This document shows, one piece after another, positions 13,042 through 24,085 of a stretch of 64,000 nt of DNA (position 1 is the first letter of the stretch; every line of letters starts with the position of its first letter). Source of the DNA: Piliocolobus tephrosceles (Eukaryota; Chordata; Mammalia; Primates; Cercopithecidae). The stretch spans positions 105,016,744 to 105,080,743 of the forward strand of contig NC_045441.1 in NCBI RefSeq assembly GCF_002776525.5, written 5' to 3'. Made by a program: the position numbers and the translations under genes. Below the pieces are notes generated by a model. The model had not been told where the DNA came from and made no database searches. It saw only the letters and a program-made list of their open reading frames with translations.

Positions 13042-14608
13042 GGATTCAATACTATTCCCATCAAGCTACCCTTGACTTTCTTTACAGAACTAGAAAAAAC
13101 TACTTTAAATTTCATATGGAACCAAAAAAGAGCCTGTATAGCCAAGACAATCCTAAGCAAAAAGAACAAAGCTGGAGGCATCATGCTACCTGACTTCAAA
13201 CTATACTACAAGGCTACAGTAACCAAAACAGCATGGTACTAGTACCAAAAGAGACATATAGACCAATGGAACAGAACTGAGACCTCAGAAATAACACCAC
13301 AGATCTACAACCATCAGATCTGTGACAAACCTGCCAAAAACAAGCAATGGGGAAAGGATTTCCTATTTAATACATGGTGCTGGAAAAACTGGCTAGCCAT
13401 ATGCAGAAAACTGAAACTGAACCCCCTTCCTTACACCTTATACAAAAATTAACTCAAGATGGATTAAGGACTTAAATGTAAAACCCACAATCATAAAAAC
13501 TCTAGAAGAAAACCTAGACAATACTATTCAGGACATAAGCATGAGCAAAGATTTCATGATGAAAATACCAAAAGCAATTGCAACAAAAGCCAAAATTGAT
13601 AAATGGGATCTAATTAAACTAAAGAGCTTCTGCAAACAGAAACTATCATCAGAGTGAACAGATAATCTACAGAATGGGAGAAAATTTTTTCAATCTACCG
13701 ACTTGACAAAGGTCTAATATCCAGAATGTACAAGAAACTTAAACAAATTTACAAGAAAAAGACAAGCACATCAAAAAGTGAGGAAAGGACATGAATAGAC
13801 ACTTCTCAAAAGACATTTATGCAGCCAACAAACATATGGAAAAAAGCTCATCATCACTGAGCATTAGAGAAATACAAATCAAAACCACAATGAGATACCA
13901 TCTCATGCTAGTCAGAATGGCAATTATTAAAAAGTCAAGAAACAATAGATGCTGTTGATGCTGTGGAGAAATAGGAATGTTTTTATACTATTGGTGGGAA
14001 TGTAGATTGGTATAACCATTGCGGAAGACAGTGTGGCAATTCCTCAGGGATCTAGAACCAGAAATATCATTTGACCCAGCAATCCCATATGCAAAAGAAT
14101 ATAAATCATTCTACTATAAAGATACATGCACATGTATGTTTATTGCGACACTATTTATGATAGCAAAGACATGGAGCCAATGCAAATGCCCATCAATGAT
14201 AGACTGGGTAAAGAAAATGTGGTACATATATACCATGGTATACTATGGTATACAGCCATAAAAAACAATGAGATCATGTCCTTTGCAGGGACATGGACGA
14301 AGTTGGAAGCCATTATCCTCAGCAAACTAACACAGGAACAGAAAACCAAACACCACATGTTCTCACTCATAAGTGGAAATTGAACAATGAGAACACATGG
14401 ACACAGGGAGGGGAACAACACACACCAGGGCCTGTTGTGGAGTGGAGGGCAAGGGGAAGGAGAGCATTAGGACAAATACCTAATGCATGTGGGGCTTAAA
14501 ACCTAGATGACGGGTTGATAGGTACAGTAAACCACCACGGCACATGTATACCTGTGTAACAAACCTGCGTGTTCTGCACATGTATTCTGAAACTTAAAGT
14601 AACATAAA
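13042..14608 (+). mobile_element. 5'-truncated primate L1 (L1P class) inserted in older L1
   Basis: A second, less diverged L1 begins abruptly at about 13041 in the ORF2 C-terminal region, repeating landmarks already passed in the older copy (for example 'accaaaacagcatggtact' at about 13220). It runs through the ORF2 end and the L1P 3' UTR ('cacatgtatacctgtgtaac'), ending in an A-rich tail at about 14606. The reading frame is broken several times; short frames such as 13018-13242, 14019-14261 and 14126-14383 are its remnants. A weak direct repeat, 'aaagaaaa', flanks it. Confidence 0.85.
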
Positions 14609-15140
14609 AAAAAGAAAATGTGGTACATACACAGTGAAGTACTATTCAGCCATAAAAAATGAGATCTTATCATTTGCAACAACTGAATGGAAATGGAGGA
14701 TATTATGTTGAATAGAATAAGCCAGGCGTAGAAGGATAAATTTCACATGTTCTCACTCATTTGTGGGGGCTAAAAATTAAAACAATTGAACTGATGATGA
14801 TAAAAAATAGAATAATGGTTATTGGTGGCTGGGAAGGGTAGTGGGGGTGGGAAGGAAAATTAGGATGGTTAATGGTTATAAAAATATAGTTAGAATGAAT
14901 AAGATCTTGTATTTGATAGCTCAACAGGGTGACTAGTCAACAAAAATTTATTGTACATTTAAAAATAACTAAAAGAGTATAATTGGAATGTTCCTAAAAC
15001 ACAAAGAAACGCTTGAGGTGATGAACATTTCATTTATCCTGAAGTGATTATTCGGCTTTATATGCCTGTATCAACATATCTCACATAACCCATAAATATA
15101 TAAACCTACTATGTACCCATACAAATTGAAAAGAAAAAAA
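14609..15140 (+). mobile_element. Older L1 3' end
   Basis: Resumes with the ORF2 tail region ('gtactattcagccataaaaa'), then a G-rich 3' UTR segment ('gggaagggtagtgggggtgg') and a terminal 'ctatgtacccatacaaatt' before an A-rich tail. It may be the remainder of the element at 12536-13041, but several hundred bases of L1 between the two are missing. Confidence 0.75.
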
Positions 15141-15249
15141 AAGAGAGAAAAACAATAACAAATATCCATCAACAAGGGTCTTGTTAAATCAATTATGGTG
15201 CATCCACAAAAATAGAGAACAAAACAGCTATGAAAAAGAAAAGTTCTCA

Positions 15250-15537
15250 GCTGGGTGCAGTGGTTCATGTCTGTAATCCCAACATTTTGGGAGGCTGAGG
15301 TGGGTGGATTATTTGAGTCCAGGAGTTTGAGACCAGCCTGGGCAACATAGTGAAGCCTTGTCTATTAGCCCAGCATGGTGGTGCATGCCTGTAGTCCCAG
15401 CTATTTGAGTGGGCTGAGGTGGGAGGATCGCTTGAGTCAAGGTTGCAGTAAGCCCTGATTGTGCCACTGCACTCCAGTGTAGGCAACAGAGTGAGACCCT
15501 GTCTCAAAAAAAAAAAAAAAAAAACAAAAAAAAAAAA
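15250..15537 (+). mobile_element. Alu SINE, plus strand
   Basis: 'gctgggtgcagtggttcatg' start, both arms, a left-arm end shortened around 'tctattagcccagcatgg', and an A-rich tail with C interruptions at 15506-15537. The minus-strand frame at 15265-15588 is an Alu translation. Confidence 0.9.
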
Positions 15538-15879
15538 CAAACCAAGATTAGGCACAAAAGACTGGATGAATAGATAGATAAAACACATATATAGAATTGT
15601 ATATTTTGTGTAGAGGCGGTGATACTGCTCTAAATATATTGAGCAATGTAGGGATTTTACAAATTAAAAAAATAATAACATTCAAAAGAAAATGAGAGCA
15701 CACACAGACATTGGAAACAAATGAACTTAAAATGATTATCAGATGGAGAGACCATGTGCCTCTTCTTGTTGATCCTGGACTTGTGAGCTTCCCCAGTAAA
15801 GCTTGCTCTTTATACTGCCACCACGGCAGGCTGTGGAATTTGCACAATTTGCTTCAATTGTGTTTACTGTCTATTGTCT
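15538..15879. other. Intergenic, no gene seen
   Basis: No recognisable element. The 99-codon minus frame 15548-15847 shows no domain. Confidence 0.4.
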
Positions 15880-16010
15880 GTCTTTTCCCACTCAATAGTC
15901 AGCTACACGCAGCAGGGATCTCTGTCTGCTTTGTTCACGGATGTATACATATAGCCTGAACATGTCTGGCACACCGTAGGTGTTCAATAAATATTTGTTG
16001 AATGAATGAA
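15880..16010 (+). mobile_element. L2-like LINE 3' end
   Basis: The text 'cagcagggatctctgtctgc', 'tgtctggcacaccgtagg' and 'tcaataaatatttgttgaat' is the typical 3' terminus of L2, ending in a (GAAT)n tail. Confidence 0.7.
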
Positions 16011-18815
16011 ACACCCTGTGGGCAAGGAAGCGAAGTCATTCTTTGTGCGTGCTTATTTTAATGCCCCAAAGCTAGCACAGGACTAGCAAAGGAATTGCCT
16101 GATATATGTTTTTATCTGAGCCCAGATGTTTTTAGCAGAACTGCAACTACATGCCTGTCTTCACTGACTTCTATTTATATCTGGGCAATAGCCCTGGACC
16201 CTGCTGTCCTGGCTTCATCTGTAGCTGGCAGTCTCCGGCAGCCATGATATTGCCCAGGCTCATGCTGTGTTGAAAGTGGCCCAAACTGCCAAAGATTTAC
16301 TCTCCTCTCCCTTTTAGTGTACTTCCCGCTGGGCTGCTTTGTGGATGTTTCAGAGGAGTTTCTCCATTCCTTTCTAGTCGGCTTACAATGATAGTTTGGA
16401 TTCATGGAGAAATAAATCTCTTTTAAAAAATGGCTACATATAGATGAAGAAATTTATTTCAGTAGATCTGGTTTAACAATAAACTGGAGAGATTTGACTA
16501 TCACTAAGAATGGCATCAACCTCTCCACAGCCCTGTCTTAGCATTTCATTGTTTCCATAATATCCTCCGAAAGGCTTTGGTTTAGAGTTCACTTCTTAAA
16601 GCATTTAGCCCCAGGAGTAAAACAAATGTGGATTAAATCCTAGCTTGAACAGTTTACTAATTCATTATCCTGGGACTCCGTTTCCACAATTTTAGCAACA
16701 CCTAATTTTCTGAGTTGTTGGAAATACTAGCAAATATGTATGCTATACCCCTTGTACAGTGTCCATTCTTCGACGAAGAATGAGCTATGAACAAAAATAG
16801 ACCTACTATTCCTACTAAAAATTGTAGGGGAAAAAGACTGGAAGCAAATACATCAAAATGAATAATCATTGCCATTGGGTGGTGAGATTATTGTGCTTTT
16901 ATCTTGGTGATTTAAATTTTCCCCAGCTTTTTAGATCTTGTAAAATGACTTTGCAGTAAGTTTATCATCAGAAACGTTAATAAAATAATAACTTAAATAA
17001 CCCTTAGTAGCTTAAAAATTCTCAATTATCCTTCCACAATTCTGTCCTGATTCTCAATAAGAACACAAATCTAACTAAATAAAATAAGTTATGTCAGTTC
17101 ATTTCATTAGCAACCAGAAGAATTAATATGAGCACACAGACCCAGGGTCTAAAACAAGAAATCAGTCTGCAAACAAATATGAGTAAGAATTTAAACTAGG
17201 GGCCTGATCTTCAGCACACATGTTGAAGTCGGAACTTTCAGGACCTGGTGAACAGAAGGCAAGCTTTGAATAATGTTGGCCAAGAAGAACAATCTCGAGA
17301 TCAGGAAATGGGCCAATAGTGTGCCCTCTGTGAACCAGAGAGCAGCCCTCATTGTCTGCTGGGAAAGCATCCTCTTCAAAGGCACTTCTGGAGGGACCTC
17401 AGCCATGCCACAGCCACTTTCAGGGATCAGTGTGGAGAAAGATTCATAGTCAGGTTGTGGGTGCCTCCACAATGGGATGACTATTGCTTGCATCACCTGA
17501 GGGGTGGAAAGTGACCACTGGCTGGGAGAATGCAATCTCAGAGATTAGTACCTAAGGGGGAAGGAAATGCAGAGATGGTGGTTTCTGCTCTGTGAGCTGC
17601 CCAGCCCCTCCCACCTCCTATTGCTTGCAGGGGCTGTGGTCAAGGTTGCAAGAGGATCAGTGGGGACTGAGTATGACCACTCAGTCCTCCTGCATGAGAC
17701 TTCTAACAACTCCACATTTGACAAGGGAGGAAACAGGAAGTGGGGGGCTTAGATGGAAACATGGGGTGGGGGATGGTATATTCAAGACTTCAAAGGGCAA
17801 GTGTTTTTGCCAATTCAGGTTCCCCAGTGACCGAAGATGTTGAAATGTGTTTCCTGTGTTGCTCCTTTTCTGTGTTGACCAGCTCTGTAACTAACGACAC
17901 CTGCAGTCTGCTGCAGAGCTCTGCATCCTGACAATCAGAACAAACCATTCATCTCACAGTCCTATAGCAGAAAGCTAGGGTCAATTAGTTACCAAAATTG
18001 ATACTTATTATGAGGAAAATTTATAACAGAATAGATGGCGAGCCATCTGTACAACTCTGGCAATGCCCTTGGATTGCACAGACAAGATTAGGAAATTAAT
18101 AACAGAGTTGTGCTCCATCTATCTTCTAGAAAACACATCTAATTTTTCCCCTTAGCTTCATTTTTATGTTTCCACTTTGTGCAGATCTTTTACTTGCTTT
18201 TTCCTCCCTCTTATTTAACTCTTAAAAGAAGAACGGGAGCAATGTTCCCAGCAAGAAAGTTAGTACTTTTCCTGCTCAGGGCATCCCCTGATTCAAAGGA
18301 GAAAATTTTCAGGTGTTTATAAGAACACCTGACCATTTGGCTACACCTCAAGAACTGGGATCAGGAGGTCTGAGTCCAGAGAAGGAAAAAAACCAGTTGG
18401 ATCAGTGGGCGAGAGATGGGAGAATAAATAGGGTTGTGATAAAGAGAAGGTCAGCTGTAAATGGGTCAGGAGACCAGAGTGGACAGAGTAGGCCCTGGAA
18501 TGCTTGCTCGGAGGCCTGCCATGAAGGATTTCTGCCTGCTTCCCCACCCTACCCCGGGGGCAGGATGACTCAGCACTTCCTATTGTTGTGAAGGCCAACC
18601 CCAGGAGGCCCTACCAAGGCTGACTGCTGTTAAAACCAGACTGCACTCCTTCTGGCTCCTGGTTCATTCAAGGTCTACATAGTTAAAAGTTGTTCCAGAG
18701 GGATGTGTGTAATTCATCCCAGTATTTGATGTTCCTTTATTATTTTACTTGAGCCAATAGCCTGAACTGGTCAGGCTTTGGGCTGATGTCAGCTGCTTTA
18801 TCTGGTAGCACTGTT
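16011..18815. other. Intergenic, no gene; weak MIR-like text near 16600-16730
   Basis: I find no gene. Around 16600-16730 there is a diverged MIR-like block. The minus frame 17191-17535 (114 codons) and the plus frames near 17567-17931 and 18313-18591 are unrecognised and overlap each other on both strands, as chance frames do. Confidence 0.4.
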
Positions 18816-19030
18816 ACATAAAGTTAACATTTATTGGTGATCACTAGGTGCCAACATTATGCGAAGAACTTTACACGGACCTCCCATTTAATTCTCAGAA
18901 GCTGATCACAAGGTAGGTATTATCATCTCCATTTGCATATGAGGAAACAGAGGCTTAAAGATGTTACATTGCTCAAAGACTAAGATGCTACTCAAGCCTT
19001 TTGAGTTAAGAGTCCATGCTCTTAACCCGG
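18816..19030 (+). mobile_element. MIR SINE
   Basis: Good MIR core match: 'aacatttattggtgatcact', 'ggtaggtattatcatctcca', 'gaggaaacagaggcttaaag' and the end 'gtccatgctcttaacc'. Confidence 0.82.
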
Positions 19031-19389
19031 TAAGTGGTGGGTACCTTGGCAGAGATTAGAAATGTCTCTTTGAGATTAAACAAAAACCGGAAAGTGATCA
19101 TATGCAGGAGGACATGGAGAAAATTAAAAGCAAACAGTGGGTCGGGAAGGTGATGAGGAGGGAAGGATAAAGGGAGGGAAGCATGAGCTCTTGGTAGAAA
19201 ATCAAAGTAGTTAAAACCTCTGGCCCTTTGTGGCCATGTAGGGTCCCACCTACAGGATTGCTCACCTAACATCTTTTCAAGATCGACATGCTTTGTTAAC
19301 TCCATTTTTCATGTATGTGTTCCATGGATTTATCATGTATATCTGGATTCTTCCAGCCACCAGGGGACAAGTGTGAATTCAGTGTGACT
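19031..19389. other. Intergenic, no recognised element
   Basis: Nothing recognised. The 99-codon minus frame 19006-19305 begins inside MIR-derived sequence and has no domain. Confidence 0.4.
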
Positions 19390-19895
19390 GAAGAGGCAAC
19401 TGCCATACTGTGACTGAAACGCAGGTTCAGTTGCTCGCTGCTTGCAGAGTCCAATTAACAAGAGCGGATCTGGTATAAAGAAAGTGATTTATTCCAAAGC
19501 TTAGCTTATGAGAAGAAATACAGGTTCTTCCCTTTAATGATACTGCTTTGCTTTGGGGGCAGACAGCAGGGGCTTTTAAAGGGGGACTTGGCATGAACAG
19601 CATGCAGGGGAGGGAGCCAGCAGGTGGGGGTCTACTTGACTCACTTATGGTGTCTTATCTACCCCGCAGTCGAGCTGGCACCACTGCAGGCAGAGCTAGG
19701 TTGTAAAGTGGCCATTGTCTGGAGATGCTCTCCAGGTGGAGAGAGTTCTGTTGCAGGCATACTTGTAAATTGTAGATTGACTGTGCTGTCTTAAGGTAAT
19801 CTGGTGCTCTGGAGCTTCTAAGTCAGCACAGAGTCAGCTTGCTGTGTAGGGAGTGTCTGGTGAAGGGAAGGTAAAGATTATGATAGTATTTTGTT
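19390..19895 (-). mobile_element. LTR-like repeat, minus strand
   Basis: Contains 'gagtccaattaacaagagcg', 'gtgatttattccaaag' (reversed polyadenylation-region style), 'gggggcagacagcaggggct' and 'cttaaggtaatctggtgctc', which I recognise as a recurring primate LTR, though not its family name. No retroviral genes are attached. Confidence 0.55.
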
Positions 19896-20194
19896 CTTTT
19901 TTTTTTTTTTTTGAGATGGAGTTTCACTCTTGTCGCCCAGGCTGGAGTGCAATGGTGTGATCTTGGCTCACTGCAACCTCCACCTCCCAGGTTCAAGCGA
20001 TTCTTCTGCCTCAGCCTCCCAAGTAGCTGGGACTACAAGCGCCTGCCACCACGCCAGCTAATTTTTGTATTTTTAGTAGAGATGGGGTTTCACCATGTTG
20101 GCCAGGCTGGTCTCGAACTCCTGACCTCAGGTGATCCACCCACCTCAGCCTCCTAAAGTGCTGGGATTGCAGGCCTGAGCCACCATGCCCGGCC
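19896..20194 (-). mobile_element. Alu SINE (AluS-like), minus strand
   Basis: T run at 19896-19912, then 'gagatggagtttcactcttg', both arms intact, ending 'gccaccatgcccggcc' at 20194. Low divergence suggests AluS. The plus frame 19911-20156 is a reverse-Alu translation. Confidence 0.93.
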
Positions 20195-20199
20195 TTTTA

Positions 20200-20472
20200 A
20201 AAAAAATTTTTTAATTCTTAATTCTTCATTGACCCATTGGTAGTTCACGAGCATGTTGTTTAATATTCATGTCCTTCTGTATTTTCTGAGGTTTCTCTTG
20301 TTTTATTGATTTCTCGTTTTATTCCTTTGTGGTCAGAAAAGATATGAGATATGACTTCTACCTTTTTGAATGTATTGACATTTGTCCTGTGGTCTAAGAT
20401 GTGGTCGATTCTGGAGAATGCTCCATGTACTGATGAAAAGAATACGTATTCTACAGCACTTGGGTGATTGTC
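20200..20472 (-). mobile_element. L1 ORF2 fragment, minus strand
   Basis: Reads as reversed L1 ORF2: 'tttattcctttgtggtcaga', 'gacatttgtcctgtggtcta' and 'aagaatacgtattctacagc'. It is broken by stops and truncated at both ends. Confidence 0.75.
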
Positions 20473-20475
20473 AGG

Positions 20476-20640
20476 TTTTGTTTTGTTTTTTTGAGAGAGC
20501 ATCTCACTCTGTTGCCCAGGCTGGACTGCGGTGTTGGCATGATTTTAGCTCACTGCAGCCTCAAACTCCTGGGCTCAGGCAATCTTCCTGCCTCAGCCTC
20601 CCAAGTAGCTGGGATTATAGCTGTGGCACCATGCCCAGCC
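20476..20640 (-). mobile_element. Alu monomer, minus strand
   Basis: Only one arm is present, from 'tttgttttgtttttttgaga' to 'ggcaccatgcccagcc'. It is a FLAM-type monomer or a deleted Alu. Confidence 0.8.
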
Positions 20641-20692
20641 AAATGTCAGTTTTTTATCTTTCTCTTCACTGACATCTTCACACATACTCAGT

Positions 20693-21243
20693 GTGATGGT
20701 GAATTTTAGGTGCCAACTTGACCGAATGGAGGCATGTGTAGATGGCTGGTAAGGCATCGCTTCTGAGTTTGTGAGGTTTTCCAGAGATGATTGATTTGGG
20801 AGTCACTGGACTGAATGAGGAAGATCTGCCCTCAATGCGGGTGGGCATCATCCAGTGTGGGCTGGGGTCCTAGCTAGCACAAACAGGTAGAAGGAGGGGA
20901 GATTCTCTCTCTCTCCCTTCTGGAGCAGGACACCTTTTCTCCTCCTGCCCTTGGACATCCAATTATAGGTTCTTTGGCTTTTGGACTCTACAACTTGCAT
21001 CAGAGGCTTCTCAGGGGCTGTTGGACCTTTGACCTTGGACTAAGGGTTGCACTGTTGGCTTCCCTGGTTTTAAGGGTTCTGGATTTGGACTGAGTCACAC
21101 TACCAGCTCTCTGGTTCTCCAGCTGACAGGCGGCCTATTGTGGGACTTCTCTACCTCTGTGATCATATGAGTCAAATCCCCCTAATATATCCCCTTTCAT
21201 ATATCCTATTAGTTCTGTCTCTCTGGAGAACCCTGACTAATAC
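20693..21243 (+). mobile_element. Interspersed repeat of a known but unnamed-here family
   Basis: Starts 'gtgatggtgaattttaggtg' and ends 'ctggagaaccctgactaata', with internal tandem-like 'ttggactctacaacttgcat' phrases. I recognise this start and end pair as a common mammalian repeat but cannot name the family with certainty (LTR or other). No gene is present. Confidence 0.5.
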
Positions 21244-21532
21244 ACTCGGGCACTACACCTTCAAGAAAAACAAAACAAACAAAAACACCACCACCTATTA
21301 CTCTGGTTCTTTCTTGTTATCATCCTATTTTCTCTGTTTACTGTTAAATCTGAATAAATATCTGCACTTTTTCATCTTCATTTGTTCGCTGCCCCAAAAC
21401 TCTTAATCCCATGAAATCTGGCTTTTGCTAAAACATTCTCTTTCTTTCTCATTTTGTAGAAACAAAAGACTTTACAGTAGGCCACTTGTCTTTGCTATTC
21501 CTCTCTCCTTCCTTTCATGCATAAAACTTTCA
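21244..21532. other. Intergenic, nothing recognised
   Basis: AT-rich; an A-rich stretch with CAAA units lies at 21264-21285. No gene. Confidence 0.4.
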
Positions 21533-21690
21533 GCCAGGTGTGGTGGTTCACTCCTGTAATCCCAGCTACTTGGGAGACTGAGGTGGGAGGACACTTGAGC
21601 CTGGAGTTCAAGGCAGTGTGTTATGATTACACCACTGCCCTCCAGCATGGGTGACAGGGTGAAACCTGTCCTTAAAAAAATAAAAATTAA
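21533..21690 (+). mobile_element. Partial Alu, plus strand
   Basis: 'ggtgtggtggttcactcctg' joins directly to 'taatcccagctacttgggag' and the right-arm 3' end, so the middle of the dimer is missing. Short A-rich tail. Confidence 0.8.
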
Positions 21691-21872
21691 AATGAACTTG
21701 TCTCATATTTTAGCTGTGGAGACTTAGCTAGAAACTACATTCCCCAGTCTCCCTTGCAGTTGAGAATGGGCACTTGGCCAGGAGTGGGGGCAACTTATGC
21801 CTTCCCTTAAGCTGACTACTTGTCCTGTCACTCGTCTTTTGTTCTCACCACTGGTTGGAAGCTTTTAGTCTG

Positions 21873-22010
21873 TTTCGTGCTGCTATAACAGAATAGCACA
21901 GAATGGGTAGTAACTTATAAACATTACAAGTTTATTTGGCTTATAGTTCCAGAGACTGGTAAATCCAAGAATGAGGGGCCGCATCTTGTGAGGGCCTTCT
22001 TGCCGCATCA
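21873..22010 (-). mobile_element. MaLR-type LTR, minus strand, part 1 (interrupted)
   Basis: 'cgtgctgctataacagaata', 'gcttatagttccagagactg' and 'gagggccttcttgccgcatc' are the reversed 3' part of a MaLR (MST/MLT1-like) LTR. It stops at 22010, where another LTR is inserted, and resumes at 22611. Confidence 0.75.
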
Positions 22011-22606
22011 CGTAAACCAAAAATACAATTATAAGTCCTGCCAACCATCTGAATGGACCCCTCCTCTTGGCCAAGGGGATTCCAAAGTCAACCTGAAAAA
22101 TTAGTTCAGGCCATGATGGGAAGTGGGATCCAGACATGTCACATTATGCCCTCATCCTTTTTGTAATTACTGATAGAACAGACTCTTTGAGTCTGATAAG
22201 AATTTACAATCTATTTACAATCTATTCTTCCTGAAGCCTGCTACCTGGAGGCATCATCTGCATGATAAAACCTTAGTCTCCACAACTTCTTATTGTAACC
22301 CAGTCATTTCTTTCTATTGATAATAACTCCTCCAACCCACTGCCTTAAAACCTTTAAATTTACCAATGACCTGGAGGCCCCCCGCTCTGAGTTGTCACGC
22401 CTTTCTGGACTGAACCAATGTATATCTTACATGCACTGATTTATGTCTCATGTCTCCCTAAAATGTATAAAACCAAGCTGTACCCCAATCACTTTGGGTA
22501 CATCTTGTCAGAACCTCCTGAGGCTGTGACACAGGTGTGTCCTTAACCTTGGCAAAATAAGCTTTCTAAATTGAACGAGACCTGTCTCAGATACTTTTGG
22601 TTTGCA
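22011..22606 (+). mobile_element. ERV1-class solitary LTR (MER4-like) inserted in a MaLR LTR
   Basis: A 596-bp element with degraded TG...CA type ends: 'cgtaaacc' at the left and 'ggtttgca' at the right. It is flanked by a 4-bp duplication ATCA (22007-22010 and 22607-22610). Internal text such as 'aatgtataaaaccaagctgt' (TATA-like), 'aacctcctgaggctgtgaca' and 'aaaataagctttctaaattg' (a decayed polyadenylation signal) is that of a gammaretrovirus-like LTR. No internal genes remain. Confidence 0.75.
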
Positions 22607-22846
22607 ATCAAAACATGACAGAAGGCATCACAAGGCAAAAGAGTGTGCAAGAGAAGGCAAGAGGGGGTTGAATTTACTTTCGTAACAAACTGACTCTCAA
22701 GATAATAACATAAATCCATTTATTAGGGCAGAGCCCTCATGACCTAAACACCTCCAATTAGGCCACACCCCACAATCCTGTTGCATTGGGGATTAAGTTT
22801 CCAACACATGAACTTTGGGGGACTCATTCGAACCATAGTAGAAGCA
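22607..22846 (-). mobile_element. MaLR-type LTR, minus strand, part 2
   Basis: Continues the element of 21873-22010: 'gacagaaggcatcacaagg', 'agggcagagccctcatgacc', 'gcattggggattaagtttcc' and the end 'ttcgaaccatag'. Confidence 0.75.
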
Positions 22847-23254
22847 GTTGCTGTTAAGGTGGCAAGGCTAGCATGTTGAGGACAGCAATGCTCCTCTGCC
22901 AGTCCTAAACCGATCACCATTGGACTTTTACATGTGAGAGAATTACATTTACACTACATTTTCATCATTCTATTTTGTGGTCCTTTTGTCCCAGTAGCTT
23001 AGCAATTACATTACCCTAATAAACTCCTTTATTTCATTTTTAAAAAGTAATATGCATTCATTGTATAAACTTAACTTGATGATAAATAGAAAAGCAACAT
23101 AAACAATAGCTATTGATCCCTTTTACTAATTATTCTGTCTCCTGTGTTTGATTTCTTTTCTTTCTCCTACTCACAAGCTTAGACATACCCCAGAACTATC
23201 TCTTATCTTTCTATACTCTATCACAGAGAATAACTCATGTAGTGCTTGATCTCA
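22847..23254. other. Intergenic, nothing recognised
   Basis: No gene or nameable repeat. Confidence 0.4.
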
Positions 23255-24085
23255 TCATTAATTTGTTCACTCATTCAAAAATATCTAGTGAGACCCACAT
23301 TCTGCAAAGTGCTGGGGATACAAAAATGCATCAGATGTGGCTCCTATTCCCAAGGAGATCACAGTCTGGAGAGGAGAGGGAAAGGCAGCTATAAACAGGT
23401 CCCTTTAACACAGGGTGCTGAGTGCCTTGATGGAGCACTGTATGTGGCATTACAGAGGAGGGCACGTCACTAGCTTGATTGGAGCAGAGGGGTGGGTCTC
23501 TATGAAGATCCCCAGGAAAAGGTGAGCCCGGTAAAGAGAGTTTGGAAGGAGGAGGGATGAGGGAAAAGGGAGATAATTCTCAGCCAAGAGATCAGTCAGG
23601 AACCAAAAGTCCAGATGTAAAAACTTTCAAGGCATTTGCCGGAAATGCAGTATTGTGTTGACATGTGAGAAGTGCAAAGCAAGAGCTGAGCTGACAAAGG
23701 GGTTCGAGATCACACACGCTTTGCTTATAATGCTGTGGAGGCTTGGACCTTCTCCTGATGAAGCTTTAATGAAGAGTATTAACCAGAAGTGTGAGATTAT
23801 CAGATCTACCCACAGGTAGAGTATTCTGGGTGGCTGGGTGAAGGATAGGTCTCTAGGAGGTAAGCAGGGTGGAAACAGGGAACCGGTTTGGAAAAGCTAT
23901 TTGCAATGGAGTAGTTAAGAGGCAGCAACAGGTAGATCTAAGGTACTGGCATTAAGAATGAAGAAATAAATGAACTTGAGAAATATTTAGGAAATTAAAT
24001 GGGCATGGCTTGGTGACTGAAGAGGAAATAAGATGAAGGATAAAAGATGACTCCTGGGGTTCTCACTTGCTTGGCTGGCAAGATG
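23255..24085 (+). mobile_element. Ancient LINE 3'-UTR-like sequence
   Basis: Begins 'tcactcattcaaaaatatct', followed by 'gtgctggggatacaaaaatg' and then a long purine-rich stretch containing 'ggtagagtattctgggtggc' and 'gatgactcctggggttctc'. This order is characteristic of old LINE (L1M or L2 class) 3' ends. Heavily diverged. Confidence 0.55.

Noticed and set aside
12741..13199. 152-codon minus-strand frame
   Set aside because: Antisense to L1 ORF2-derived sequence spanning two different L1 insertions, so it cannot be an ancestral gene.
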